From positions 93,977-157,976 of the forward strand of contig JANQGJ010000039.1 of NCBI GenBank assembly GCA_028277395.1: a DNA stretch of 64,000 bases, given 5' to 3'. The notes beneath the pieces were generated by a model that worked only from the letters and a program-made list of their open reading frames with translations, did no database searches and was not told where the DNA came from. This DNA comes from Bacteroidales bacterium. Lineage in GTDB: Bacteria; Bacteroidota; Bacteroidia; Bacteroidales; F082. The position numbers and the translations under genes were made by a program. Below, piece by piece: positions 18,603 through 28,509 of the stretch. How positions within the stretch are numbered: position 1 is the first letter of the stretch; every line of letters starts with the position of its first letter.

Positions 18603-19847
18603 CTATATTATCCAGTAAATATAAATGAAGGAAAACACTACAAAAAAGATAATACCAAGCCATGAAAGTACCCTTAAAAACAGCCCCGGTACACCTTCTT
18701 TTGGCATATGTTTATCTGTAACCACCCTATAATTTAACCAGGCAAGAACAGGAGCAACAAGAAATGAAATTGTTGTTGCAATATTTACCATAGCACCCAT
18801 TGAACTTACAGCAAACGCAATAATAAGTATTGATCCCGCTATAAGAATTAATAACCAGAATAAAGTAATATTTCGTTTATTCTTTATTTTGATCCACATT
18901 GACGGAAAAATATACCGTAATGCCGGATTCAATACCCTCGGATAAGCATCCATTACAGTGATTGTGGTACTGATCATAGTTGCTGTAGCAGCTATTGACA
19001 CTATCCAGTATGCCCAATCACCAAGACTCACGGTGTACATATTTATAAGTTGTTCTGAAAACCTGATACCGCTGTTGGAAAAATTCTCTCCTGTTCCGTA
19101 CATTACCAATGCTCCCATGGAAAGAAAACCAAGGGCCAGAAATGCAGTACCAATATAACCAACTTTGAAGTCCATTAAAGCATCTTTAAGTTTCAGAGAA
19201 TATCCCAACTGTTTTGTTTTTGCCAGATTCCATACTGAAGACCAGACAGATACATCAATCGGAGCAGGCATCCAGCCAACAAAAGCTATCATAAATAGTA
19301 CATCTGCACTACGACTCCATGTGAACTTTGTAAGAGAGTCCGGGGATACAACTTTGTTTATACCCATTGCAGCAAATACTGCTACAATAGTAGATAATGC
19401 CAATAGCACAATTATAAACTTAATCACTTTGTCAAGCAATGAATACTTCCCAACAATCAATATGACAAAAGCACAAACCAGAACAACACTGCTCATTGCA
19501 ACAAGATTGATACTTATGTTAAAAACATATGAAATTAAACCTACTGTAACAACAGTTATTGCAGCCTGAAATATAAACATTGAGAAAAATGTTACAACTG
19601 CATAGAGTGAAACAGCCCATTTTCCAACTTTGCTATATCCATCAACCAGACTATTTCCCGTGGTCACAGCGTATCTCGGGCCAAACTCAAAAAAAGGATA
19701 CTTTAGCAAATTTGCAATTATTAAAACCCATACCAGGTCGAAATTAAACATCGCTCCCGCTTTGGTTGACTGTACAAGATGTGATACACCAACTGCAGCT
19801 CCGGCATAGAGCAATCCCGGACCAAGTATTTTAAGAAACTTTTTCAA
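18603..19847 (-). CDS. Nramp-superfamily transporter lacking canonical metal motifs
   Basis: The protein has 414 residues with about eleven hydrophobic segments in an APC/LeuT-like arrangement. The N-terminus GPGLLYAGAAVGVSHLVQS aligns by position with Nramp TM1, where the metal-binding DPGN would lie; here it is AVGVSH. In TM6, where Nramps have MPH, this protein reads WMPAPIDVSVWSS. It therefore probably belongs to an Nramp-related branch that does not transport Mn/Fe in the usual way. A proton- or sodium-coupled transporter of other substrates is an inference. It is convergent with trkH and transcribed alone; the start ATG 19847 fits the family N-terminus. Confidence 0.8.
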   Translation of the reverse strand: MKKFLKILGPGLLYAGAAVGVSHLVQSTKAGAMFNFDLVWVLIIANLLKYPFFEFGPRYAVTTGNSLVDGYSKVGKWAVSLYAVVTFFSMFIFQAAITVVTVGLISYVFNISINLVAMSSVVLVCAFVILIVGKYSLLDKVIKFIIVLLALSTIVAVFAAMGINKVVSPDSLTKFTWSRSADVLFMIAFVGWMPAPIDVSVWSSVWNLAKTKQLGYSLKLKDALMDFKVGYIGTAFLALGFLSMGALVMYGTGENFSNSGIRFSEQLINMYTVSLGDWAYWIVSIAATATMISTTITVMDAYPRVLNPALRYIFPSMWIKIKNKRNITLFWLLILIAGSILIIAFAVSSMGAMVNIATTISFLVAPVLAWLNYRVVTDKHMPKEGVPGLFLRVLSWLGIIFFVVFSFIYIYWII

Positions 19848-19938
19848 AACACAGTAATTAATGATTTATAACAAAATTATCATTTTCATCAACAAAACAT
19901 AATTCGATGATCGAATTAAATCATGCCCTGAAAATTAC

Positions 19939-19946
19939 TACCTTTG
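19939..19946 (+). promoter_or_regulatory. -7 promoter element fixing the start of the helicase gene
   Basis: TACCTTTG matches TAnnTTTG. Transcription would begin around 19953, downstream of the in-frame ATG at 19948, so the usable start is the next ATG at 20008. Confidence 0.55.
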
Positions 19947-20007
19947 TATGCCAGTACCCCGGCCTCTGTACGATTTTGGATATCGAAATTATTTTAATTT
20001 TTATGAA

Positions 20008-22482
20008 ATGACCTTATTCAACAATCCTCAATTAAAACTAACTTATGAGTTTGTTCAGTTTACCGGACGGAATGTGTTCCTTACAGGAAAAGCAGGAACA
20101 GGTAAAACAACTTTTTTACATAACCTGCGCAAAACAAGTGACAAACGAATGATTGTAGTTGCACCAACCGGGGTTGCGGCTATAAATGCAGGAGGTGTTA
20201 CGATACACTCATTTTTTCAACTGCCATTCGGACCGCAATTACCAGATGGTGATAAATCAGAAAACAGAACAGAAGAACAATCGGGAATTCGTCGCTTTAG
20301 CAAACAAAAAATTAATATTATAAGAAGTATCGATTTACTTATTATTGATGAAATAAGTATGGTCAGATCAGACCTGCTTGATGGCATCGATAATACTCTT
20401 CGAAGATTCAGAAACAGAAGCCTCCCGTTTGGCGGAGTACAGCTTCTTATGATCGGTGATTTACACCAACTCGCCCCTGTTGTAAAAGAAAATGAATGGG
20501 AACTACTTAGAAACCATTATTCAACAGCGTATTTCTTCGGTAGCATCGCCTTACAAAAAACAACTTATGTTAGTATTGAATTAAAAGAAGTTTTCAGACA
20601 AAGCGATGAACAATTTATAAATTTACTGAACAAAGTCAGAGATAACAAAATTGATAACGAGGTAATTAATAAATTAAATGCAAGGTACGATCCTGATTTT
20701 GATTCATCACATACCGGACATATAATTCTTACAACCCACAACAACAAAGCAAGGCAGATCAATGAATCAAGATTAAATAAGTTAAAGGAAGAAGAGTATG
20801 GTTACGATGCAATTGTAAGTGGTAATTTCCCTGAGTTTAATTACCCAACCGATTACAAACTAATCTTAAAAAAAGGTGCTCAGGTTATGTTCATTAAGAA
20901 TGATCCTGATCCCGAAAAAAGATATTTCAATGGTAAAATCGGCACAGTAATAAACATCTCTGAAGATACTATCGAAGTTATATGCAAGGGCGACGAAGAA
21001 ACAATAACTGTGGAAAAACAGTTTTGGGAGAAGGTTGCTTATGAAATGGACTCAGAAAGCAAAGAAATCAAAGAAACCATTGAAGGGACGTTTGTTCAAT
21101 ATCCTCTTAAACTTGCATGGGCAATAACAATTCATAAGAGTCAGGGACTGACATTTGAAAATGCGATTATTGATGCAAAGTCAGCTTTTGCTCATGGTCA
21201 GGTGTATGTTGCGCTAAGCAGATGCAAAACACTGGAAGGTCTTGTACTAAGTTCGAGAATATTACAGGGCAGTATTGTAAAAGATAATACAATAGGTAGC
21301 TTCACAAAAAATATTGAAGAAAACCAACCCGACAATGAGCAACTGCAAAAATCAAAAAAGCAATATCAGCTTGATCTTCTGATCGATCTGTTTAATTTTG
21401 ATTCATTACGAAAACTGGTCAGTTATTCTGTAAAACTTTTTCAGGATCATTACTCTGCAATTCTGAATAACCCGATTCGTGAGTTTACTGATGCAAGTAC
21501 TATTTTGTCAAATGAAGTTATTGTTGCAAACAAGTTCATACGACAACTTCAGGCATTGAGTGTTGAGAGTGAAAATATTGAGAATAACATACAGCTTCAG
21601 GACAGGGTTAAAAAAGCATCGGAATATTTTACCAGCAAACTAACTCTGGCACTTGATCAGGTTTTAAGCGAATTTATTCTTGAAACTGATAATAAAACAG
21701 CACAAAAAGCAATTAAAAACGTCCTCGACAATATTCAAAACGAGTACTCATACAAACTGAATTGCTTAAAAGCATGTTTAACAGGATTTCATACAACTGA
21801 CTATTTGAAATCAAAAGCTATGGCATCCATAATCGAGACAAAACCTTCCAAAAAACCAAAAACACCGGTAGTGGCTGCAACTGGAGATGAACAACCTGAA
21901 CTATTCAGGATCATTAAAGCATGGAGAGATGCCAAAGCGAAAGAATTGAATTGCCAGGTTTATATGATAATTCAGCTTAAAACCATGCGAGAGATATGTA
22001 AAAGTTTACCTGTTGATCCTGCATCACTGGCCGGTATTGTTGGAATGGGAAAGAAGAAAATGGAGTTGTATAGCGATGAGTTACTGGAAATTATTACTGA
22101 TTATATGGGAGAGTACAATATTGAGCCGGTACCCCATGAAATTAAGGAATCAATACCAAAAAAACCGAAAAAAAACACCAAAGCCATTACATACGAAATG
22201 TGGTGCGAAGGCAATGATGTTCAGACAATTGCAAAAAAGCGCGATTATACAGTTTCCACAATCTATAATCATCTTGCTTATTACGTGGGAACAGGTGAAA
22301 TAAATATTGATACATTTGTAGACTCTGATAAAGTTATGAAAATCAAAAAATCAATTTCAAAAATTGATTCAACAAAACTATCAGATATTAAAGATGATGT
22401 GGGTGAGAGCGTTAGTTACACCGACATAAAATTTGTGATTCAGCATTTGATTCTGACCGGAGAACTGGTTAAAAAAGACTAA
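20008..22482 (+). CDS. PIF1/RecD2-type helicase with HRDC and HTH domains
   Basis: The protein has 824 residues from ATG 20008. The earlier ATG 19948 lies at the predicted transcription start and was rejected. It is an SF1B 5'-3' DNA helicase. Walker A is LTGKAGTGKTT near residue 26. Motif Ia reads VVAPTGVAAINAGG, Walker B LLIIDEISMV, then GDLHQLAPVV, and the motif V/VI region is AITIHKSQGLTFE followed by VYVALSRCKTL. After about residue 450 a long helical region leads to an HRDC-like domain (LKTMREICKSLPVDPASLAGIVGMG split over about 650-700). A C-terminal helix-turn-helix domain then starts at AITYEMWCEG (about 725). Roles in replication-fork or G-quadruplex processing are known for PIF1; the HRDC/HTH tail is common in Bacteroidota homologues. 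Confidence 0.92.
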   Translation: MTLFNNPQLKLTYEFVQFTGRNVFLTGKAGTGKTTFLHNLRKTSDKRMIVVAPTGVAAINAGGVTIHSFFQLPFGPQLPDGDKSENRTEEQSGIRRFSKQKINIIRSIDLLIIDEISMVRSDLLDGIDNTLRRFRNRSLPFGGVQLLMIGDLHQLAPVVKENEWELLRNHYSTAYFFGSIALQKTTYVSIELKEVFRQSDEQFINLLNKVRDNKIDNEVINKLNARYDPDFDSSHTGHIILTTHNNKARQINESRLNKLKEEEYGYDAIVSGNFPEFNYPTDYKLILKKGAQVMFIKNDPDPEKRYFNGKIGTVINISEDTIEVICKGDEETITVEKQFWEKVAYEMDSESKEIKETIEGTFVQYPLKLAWAITIHKSQGLTFENAIIDAKSAFAHGQVYVALSRCKTLEGLVLSSRILQGSIVKDNTIGSFTKNIEENQPDNEQLQKSKKQYQLDLLIDLFNFDSLRKLVSYSVKLFQDHYSAILNNPIREFTDASTILSNEVIVANKFIRQLQALSVESENIENNIQLQDRVKKASEYFTSKLTLALDQVLSEFILETDNKTAQKAIKNVLDNIQNEYSYKLNCLKACLTGFHTTDYLKSKAMASIIETKPSKKPKTPVVAATGDEQPELFRIIKAWRDAKAKELNCQVYMIIQLKTMREICKSLPVDPASLAGIVGMGKKKMELYSDELLEIITDYMGEYNIEPVPHEIKESIPKKPKKNTKAITYEMWCEGNDVQTIAKKRDYTVSTIYNHLAYYVGTGEINIDTFVDSDKVMKIKKSISKIDSTKLSDIKDDVGESVSYTDIKFVIQHLILTGELVKKD

Positions 22483-22532
22483 TTTCTGGGTATGTTTTTG
22501 TCAATTCGACTAACAATTTCGTATATCATCAA

Positions 22533-22569
22533 TTCGCCGATAAAACGATGCGTTTCGCCGATTTTATCG
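22533..22569. promoter_or_regulatory. Compound inverted/direct repeat upstream of the efflux operon
   Basis: CGATAAAA (22538-22545) and TTTTATCG (22562-22569) form an inverted repeat. Between them AAACG-ATG-CGTTT (22543-22555) is a second palindrome. TTCGCCGAT occurs twice (22533-22541, 22554-22562). It lies about 90-125 nt before the start of the RND operon, just upstream of the weak -7-like TAATTTCG (22591-22598). Probably an operator; no adjacent local repressor gene is present. Confidence 0.5.
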
Positions 22570-22657
22570 TTTAGTTAACAATTATTGAACTAATTTCGCC
22601 ACCAAATTAGTCTAAAGAGTATATTTTGACATTATATTTCACTTAATCTATTCAAAA

Positions 22658-23785
22658 ATGAATGTTCGTAAAGCTATTATTTCTACCGTGGTTGTTATTG
22701 GTATACTGTTTTTTGCATGGGCATTGTCACAATACTTTATTGCAAACAAACCTGTTCCCGAAACAAGAGAAAAAGAAGAAGCTAAACTGTTTGTAAAGGC
22801 TGAACCTGTTACGTACGCTGTTAATTCATCGGGAATAACGGCAACAGGGCGATTATCCTCCCAGCATGCTGTTGATCTCAGTGCTGAAGTTTCCGGAAGG
22901 ATAATGAAAGGTAGTGTGAATCTAAAAGAAGGAAATACATTTAAAAAAGGTGATCTGCTTGTTCATATTTATGATGAAGAAGCAAAAAATAATTTAAAAG
23001 CCAGCAAGAGCCGGTTTCTGAACGGGATAGCAGGAATACTTCCGGATATGAAAATAGACTTTCCTAAAAGCTATCAAAAATGGCTGTCGTTTTTCAACGA
23101 TATTGAAATAGACAAACCTTTACCCAAATTGCCTGAAATTGACTCAGATAAAGAGAAAGTTTTTTTGGCAAGCAGAAATATTCTGAACGACTATTATACC
23201 ATATTGAGTTCTCAGATCAGATTTTCAAAATATAACATTTACGCTCCCTTTAACGGAACTTTTACAAGTGTAATGATGGAAGTGGGATCGTTTGCCAATC
23301 CAGGTAGCAGGATAGCTACAATGATCAAAACAGATCAGCTTGAGCTGGAAGTTCCCATTAAAATTGAAGATATTTATTGGGTAAATGTTGGTGATGTTGT
23401 TGTTGCAAGCACAAAAGACGGATTATTAAGCTGGAATGGTAAAGTTGTAAGAAAATCAGACTATGTTGATCCTGGCTCACAATCAATTACAGTATATGTG
23501 TCACTTATGTCAACAAAATCGAAACCTCTTTACCAGGGCCAGTACCTGAAAGCTGAATTTGCTGAAAAAGATCTTGAAGGCAGCATGGTAATACCAAGAA
23601 ATGCCATTTTCGATAAAGAAATGGTTTATACTGTTGAAGATGGCAAGCTTAAAAAGCAGAAGATTAATATTCTTAAAACAAATGAAACCTCTGCATTATT
23701 CTCGGGTCTGGACCAGGGTGTTATGGTTGTTGTGGAACCATTGGTAAATGCACAGGAAGGAACTAACGCTGAAATACTTAACTAA
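22658..23785 (+). CDS. RND efflux periplasmic adaptor (membrane fusion protein)
   Basis: The protein has 375 residues. It bridges the inner-membrane RND pump and the outer-membrane channel. An uncleaved N-terminal anchor helix (about 6-28) is followed by a lipoyl-type segment (VDLSAEVSGRIM and the matching YAPFNGTFTSVMMEVGSFANPG). A short helical hairpin lies between them (about 110-185). Beta-barrel and membrane-proximal domains follow (LEVPIKIEDIYWV, then VIPRNAIFD near residue 310). The order adaptor-pump-channel with 1 nt and 0 nt gaps is a complete tripartite operon. The helical hairpin is unusually short and contains a Pro-rich insert (DKPLPKLPEID). Confidence 0.93.
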   Translation: MNVRKAIISTVVVIGILFFAWALSQYFIANKPVPETREKEEAKLFVKAEPVTYAVNSSGITATGRLSSQHAVDLSAEVSGRIMKGSVNLKEGNTFKKGDLLVHIYDEEAKNNLKASKSRFLNGIAGILPDMKIDFPKSYQKWLSFFNDIEIDKPLPKLPEIDSDKEKVFLASRNILNDYYTILSSQIRFSKYNIYAPFNGTFTSVMMEVGSFANPGSRIATMIKTDQLELEVPIKIEDIYWVNVGDVVVASTKDGLLSWNGKVVRKSDYVDPGSQSITVYVSLMSTKSKPLYQGQYLKAEFAEKDLEGSMVIPRNAIFDKEMVYTVEDGKLKKQKINILKTNETSALFSGLDQGVMVVVEPLVNAQEGTNAEILN

Positions 23786-23786
23786 T

Positions 23787-26700
23787 ATGAGAAAGCTTGT
23801 TAGTATATTCGTAAAATACCCTTTTTACGCGAACATCCTGATCTTTATTATGATTGTTGTTGGTACAATAAGTGTACTGTCAATGAAGAAATCGTTTTTC
23901 CCCGAAATGTCGGAGAAGAATATTTTTGTCACTGTTTACTATCCCGGAGCTTCACCCAAAGAAATGGAAGAGGGTATTACCATCAGGGTTGAGGAAGCTA
24001 TAAGAGGAATAGTAGGTATTAAAGAGGTAAACTCTACATCTTCGGAAAATGTATCAAGCGTAAACATTACTACTACCGGAGAATATGATATTGATGAAAC
24101 CTTGATGGAAGTAAAAAATGCCGTTGATGGTATCACTTCATTTCCGGTAGATGCAGAGCGACCAATTGTATTTAAACAACGTTCGGTAACATTTGCCATA
24201 TTCTTAGGGTTATCAGGCGATGCCGATATGCTTACACTTAAAAAATATGCTGACGAAATAGAATATGACTTGTATAATTCGGGAATTATGTCACAAATAA
24301 CAGTTGGTGGCTACCCGGATCTGGAAATTTCAGTTGAAATATCTGAAGAAAACTTGTTGAGATATAATTTATCTTTCGACGAAATATCAAGAGCAATTGC
24401 TCAAAATAACCTGGATATATCAGGAGGACAGATTCGTTCAGATAAAGAAGAGATTATGATCAGGTCGCGTTCACGAACTGTTGAACCGGAAGAAATAGAG
24501 CAGATCATTATCAGGGCAAATCCCGACGGAAGTTATCTTAGAATTGCTGATGTTGGAGAAGTTAAAAAGCAATTTGCCGATGTGGCAAGTCAGTCATTAA
24601 TGAATGGTAAACCTTCTATTTCTTTTAATATAAACAAACTACCTGAAGAAGATCTTTCTGAAATATCAGCATATTGTAAAAATCTGGTTGAAGAATTTAA
24701 CGCAACACATACCGATGCACAGCTGTATGTAACCTACGACTTCCTTGAAATGCTTAAAGGCAGATTGAATCTCCTTTACAAAAACGGAGGAATAGGATTA
24801 ATACTTATTCTGATAACACTAGGAATATTTTTAAGTCTGAGATTATCCTTTTGGGTAGCATTTGGTATTCCGGCATCATTTTTATCAATGTTCATCCTGG
24901 CATCAATGTATGGAGTTACCATAAATATGATCTCATTGTTTGGAATGATCCTGGTTATAGGTATTTTGGTTGATGATGGAATTGTAATTGCTGAAAATGT
25001 ATATACTCATTTTGAAAAAGGAAAATCTCCTAAGAAAGCCGCAATTGATGGTACGATGGAGGTTCTTCCGGCTGTTATGACATCTGTTACAACTACGATA
25101 GTAGCTTTCTCTCCTCTGTTTTTCATTGAAGGACGAATGGAATTTATGTACGAAATGGCTTTCGTTGTGGTGTTCAGCCTTGCTTTTTCATTAATAGAGG
25201 CGTTTTTTGTACTGCCAGCGCACCTGGGAAGCAGTTTTATTCTCAGAAGAAGTCAAAAACAAAACACAGGAAAAAAATTACGCGATCTCCTTGAAAAAGG
25301 ACTAATCTTTATGAGAGAAAAACTCTATGGCAAAACACTGAATTTTGTTATCAGATGGAAGTATATATTCGTATTTACTCCTTTGGTAATGGTAATATTA
25401 ACCATGGGGTTGTTCGGAGGAGGATTGATCAAAGCAACATTTTTTCCATCAATTCCTTTCGATCAGTTTACTGCTGAGTTAGCATTCAAACCCGGTTCGG
25501 GCGAAGCACAAACACTTGAGTATATTCAAAAAATAGATGATGCCATCTGGGAGGTTAATGAAGAATTAAAGGAAGAGCTTAACGATTCTGTAGATTTTGT
25601 GAACTATACATTTGTATCAACAGGGTCAGCATTTGATGGACAGGAAATTGGGTCTCATGCAGGAAATGTATTTGTTCTGCTTCGTGACCTGGAAAATTCC
25701 GGAACATCGAGTTTTGATATTGTCACCAGGGTTCAAAACAAAGTAGGCCCAATGCCGGAGGCAGAAAAGTTAAGAATTGCCGGCAGGAATACATTTGGAA
25801 CACCCGTATCGATCAGTCTGCTGGGCAAAGATCTGGATGAACTAAATGCCGCCAAAGATTACCTTATCCGGGGTATGAAGCAAATTAAAGCATTGAATAA
25901 CATTACAGATGTAAATCCGGCAGGTAAAAGAGAAATTCAGTTACAACTTAAGCCTAAAGCATATTTCCTTGGATTTAGCCAGGCCAGTTTAACCAATCAG
26001 GTACGCCAGGGATTCTTTGGAGGTCAGGCACAAAGATTACAGCAGGGAAAAGATGAACTTCGTGTCTGGGTTCGCTACCCAAAAAGCGACCGGATAAATA
26101 TCGGCCAGCTTGAAAACATGAAAATAAAAACCATTGCCGGTGAGTACCCGTTAAGTGAACTGGCTGAATACACCATCGACAGGGGACCGGTAAGCATTAA
26201 GCACTTTAACAGTGAAAGGGAAGTAAGGATTGATGCTGATCTGTTAAATCCTTATGATGCTGTACCACCGATTATCGAGAAAATAAGAACAGACATATTA
26301 CCAGTAATCGAAGAAACATACCCGGGAGTAAAGGTAGAGTACCAGGGACAGCAACGTGATTCTAATGAAACAATGGAACAGATCATCAGTTATTTCAGTG
26401 CAGCATTTGCTCTTATGTTCTTAATAATTGTAGTCCACTTTAAATCATTTACACAGGGTGCTATAATTGCTTTAATGATACCTCTGGCATGGCTGGGAGC
26501 CGTTTGGGGTCATGGTGTTGAAGGTATTCCTGTTTCTATGTTGAGTACATGGGGAATGATTGCACTTTCGGGAGTTATTATTAATGATGCGGTAGTCTTC
26601 CTGTCAAAATATAACTCTTTGCTCATTGAAGGTGTAAAAGTTAAGGATGCGGTCAAACTAACCGGTAAAGCGCGTTTCAGGGCTATTGTTCTTACAACTA

Positions 26701-27020
26701 TAACAACTACTGTTGGTCTGTATCCAATTATCCTTGAAAAAAGTTTTCAGGCACAGTTTTTAATACCTCTGGCAGTAGCACTTGCATATGGGGTATTGAT
26801 CGGTACAGGGTTTATTCTCGTATTATTCCCTGTGTTAATACTGGTTCTTAATGATTTCAAAAGAGGACTTGTCTGGTTACTTCGTAACGCAAATCTATGG
26901 GTTAAACTCGGTGATAAAAATTCAGGTTTAACTGAAGAAGAAATTGCCGCCATCAGAAAATTCCCGGAGCCTGAAGAAGTTGAAAAGGCAATCGTACTTC
27001 ATAACAGATCAATAGATTAG
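23787..27020 (+). CDS. RND family efflux transporter (AcrB/MdtB-like)
   Basis: The protein has 1077 residues from ATG 23787, 1 nt after the adaptor stop. The frame could start at 23748, but that overlaps the adaptor by 38 nt and adds no conserved residues. It is a proton-driven inner-membrane pump with the duplicated RND layout. TM1 is at about 10-30. The first porter loop includes YPGASPKEMEEGI. The TM4 region GMILVIGILVDDGIVIAENV carries the paired Asp residues of the proton relay, and the second half has GMIALSGVIINDAVVFLSKYN. Substrate cannot be predicted; drug, bile-salt or metal export are all possible. It ends directly before the TolC-like gene. Confidence 0.95.
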   Translation: MRKLVSIFVKYPFYANILIFIMIVVGTISVLSMKKSFFPEMSEKNIFVTVYYPGASPKEMEEGITIRVEEAIRGIVGIKEVNSTSSENVSSVNITTTGEYDIDETLMEVKNAVDGITSFPVDAERPIVFKQRSVTFAIFLGLSGDADMLTLKKYADEIEYDLYNSGIMSQITVGGYPDLEISVEISEENLLRYNLSFDEISRAIAQNNLDISGGQIRSDKEEIMIRSRSRTVEPEEIEQIIIRANPDGSYLRIADVGEVKKQFADVASQSLMNGKPSISFNINKLPEEDLSEISAYCKNLVEEFNATHTDAQLYVTYDFLEMLKGRLNLLYKNGGIGLILILITLGIFLSLRLSFWVAFGIPASFLSMFILASMYGVTINMISLFGMILVIGILVDDGIVIAENVYTHFEKGKSPKKAAIDGTMEVLPAVMTSVTTTIVAFSPLFFIEGRMEFMYEMAFVVVFSLAFSLIEAFFVLPAHLGSSFILRRSQKQNTGKKLRDLLEKGLIFMREKLYGKTLNFVIRWKYIFVFTPLVMVILTMGLFGGGLIKATFFPSIPFDQFTAELAFKPGSGEAQTLEYIQKIDDAIWEVNEELKEELNDSVDFVNYTFVSTGSAFDGQEIGSHAGNVFVLLRDLENSGTSSFDIVTRVQNKVGPMPEAEKLRIAGRNTFGTPVSISLLGKDLDELNAAKDYLIRGMKQIKALNNITDVNPAGKREIQLQLKPKAYFLGFSQASLTNQVRQGFFGGQAQRLQQGKDELRVWVRYPKSDRINIGQLENMKIKTIAGEYPLSELAEYTIDRGPVSIKHFNSEREVRIDADLLNPYDAVPPIIEKIRTDILPVIEETYPGVKVEYQGQQRDSNETMEQIISYFSAAFALMFLIIVVHFKSFTQGAIIALMIPLAWLGAVWGHGVEGIPVSMLSTWGMIALSGVIINDAVVFLSKYNSLLIEGVKVKDAVKLTGKARFRAIVLTTITTTVGLYPIILEKSFQAQFLIPLAVALAYGVLIGTGFILVLFPVLILVLNDFKRGLVWLLRNANLWVKLGDKNSGLTEEEIAAIRKFPEPEEVEKAIVLHNRSID

Positions 27021-28373
27021 ATGTCAATATTAAATTATAAAAAGATGAACATTAAACATAGTTATATAAAATTTGTATTGGCTTTCCTCGCTGTTGTTTT
27101 TACAGTTAACAGCATTCGCAGTCAGGAGGAACTCTCACTTGAAAAAGCAATATTAAAGGGGCTTGAAAACAATTTTCAGGTAAGGATATTTGAAGAGTAT
27201 TATAAATCGGCACAGTTAAACAATAGCTGGGGAACTGTTGGCAGATATCCGTCAATATCACTGGGTGTTAACAGTGTAAACAGGTTTGACAATACACCAT
27301 CGAATCAAAATCCTGACGACAGAAGCGAACTATACACTAACCGGTTAACACCATATGCAAATGTTAACTGGGTATTGTTCAATGGCTTTTCTGTAAAAAT
27401 GAACAAAGAAAAACTGGAATTACTGGAACGCTATTCTGCAGGAAATTCAGCCCTGGTTGTTGAAAACACTGTGCAATCAATAATACTGGGTTATTATGTG
27501 GCTTTACTTGAGCAGGAACGGTTAAAAGTACTGGAAGAAGTTAAAGAACTTTCGGGCGACCGTTATGAATATGAAATGATACGTAAGGATATTGGTAGTG
27601 CTGTTACCTTTGAGGTATTACAGGCCAGAAACTCATTTTTGAGCGATTCAACAAATTATCTCTTACAAAAGCTAAATGTAAAGAATGCTTTTCTGCGTCT
27701 GAACCTTTTATTAGGCGAGCCACCTGAAGTAAATTTCATACTTGCTGACAGTTTCCAGACCGAGAAGTACACCTATGATCTGGAAGATCTGGAACAAAAG
27801 ATGATGTCAAGCAATAAGACATTGCAAAATCAATACATAAACCAGGAGATATTGAAGAAAAGCACAGGAATTGCCAAAAGTGCAAGCTATCCTTCCATAA
27901 TGCTAAATGCCGGAACTGATTATAACAAAGGCTGGTATGATCTACCAAAAGATGACAGTTACGATAGCTATTCTTTTGATTATTATGCAAACTTCACATT
28001 GAGTTTCAACCTGTTTAACGGAGGTAATACCCGCAGGACAATACAACAGGCCGGGATAAGTGAGCAGGTAGGAATGCTTGAAATCCAGGAGATGAAGCAA
28101 ACTTTGGCAAACCTGCTGGTAAATCAATATGAGCTTTATGATATTCGCAAGCAATTACTTGATGTTGCACAATCAAATATGGAAAGTGCAGAATTGAATC
28201 TGGAAATTGCAACTGAGAAATACCGCAACGGAACGATTAACTCATTTAACTTCCGTGATGTGCAGATGATCTACCTCAACGCAGCCCACCGTAAACTTAA
28301 TGCCATTTATGATATTATTGATACACATACTGAATTGCTGAGGCTTACCGGGGGTATTGTTACTGAGAATTAA
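27021..28373 (+). CDS. TolC-family outer membrane efflux protein
   Basis: The protein has 450 residues from ATG 27021, which follows the pump stop without a gap. An alternative ATG at 27045 gives a cleaner signal peptide (MNIKHSYIKFVLAF...), so the first eight residues are uncertain. It is the outer-membrane channel of the tripartite pump. The typical features are an N-terminal LSLEKAILKGLENNFQVRI segment, long coiled helices, and two structural repeats each with a membrane beta portion (ANVNWVLFNGFSVK and ANFTLSFNLFNGGNTRR). A final conserved LEIATEKYRNGTINSFNFRDVQ segment is also present. A strong terminator follows 12 nt after the stop, closing the operon. Confidence 0.94.
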   Translation: MSILNYKKMNIKHSYIKFVLAFLAVVFTVNSIRSQEELSLEKAILKGLENNFQVRIFEEYYKSAQLNNSWGTVGRYPSISLGVNSVNRFDNTPSNQNPDDRSELYTNRLTPYANVNWVLFNGFSVKMNKEKLELLERYSAGNSALVVENTVQSIILGYYVALLEQERLKVLEEVKELSGDRYEYEMIRKDIGSAVTFEVLQARNSFLSDSTNYLLQKLNVKNAFLRLNLLLGEPPEVNFILADSFQTEKYTYDLEDLEQKMMSSNKTLQNQYINQEILKKSTGIAKSASYPSIMLNAGTDYNKGWYDLPKDDSYDSYSFDYYANFTLSFNLFNGGNTRRTIQQAGISEQVGMLEIQEMKQTLANLLVNQYELYDIRKQLLDVAQSNMESAELNLEIATEKYRNGTINSFNFRDVQMIYLNAAHRKLNAIYDIIDTHTELLRLTGGIVTEN

Positions 28374-28384
28374 CAAAACATATA

Positions 28385-28427
28385 ATAGCTGTTAATGGAT
28401 ATTATCGTTAGCAGCTATTTATTTTTT
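28385..28427 (+). terminator. Rho-independent terminator of the efflux operon
   Basis: ATAGCTGTTAA (28385-28395) pairs with TTAGCAGCTAT (28408-28418), 11 bp including one T-G wobble. It is followed by a T-rich run (TTTATTTTTT). Confidence 0.85.
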
Positions 28428-28478
28428 ACTAAACATCGCTACTTCATTTACATGTCATTAAAAATTCTCAATTTCATA

Positions 28479-28486
28479 TATCTTTG
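28479..28486 (+). promoter_or_regulatory. Candidate -7 promoter element of ettA
   Basis: TATCTTTG matches TAnnTTTG, 23 nt before the ettA start codon. No clear -33 element. Confidence 0.5.
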
Positions 28487-28509
28487 CTTTTCTAATAAAA
28501 TCTAAATCA

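Noticed and set aside
23748..23786. Earlier ATG start of the RND pump
   Set aside because: It overlaps the adaptor coding sequence by 38 nt and adds no RND-type residues; the start 1 nt after the adaptor stop fits.
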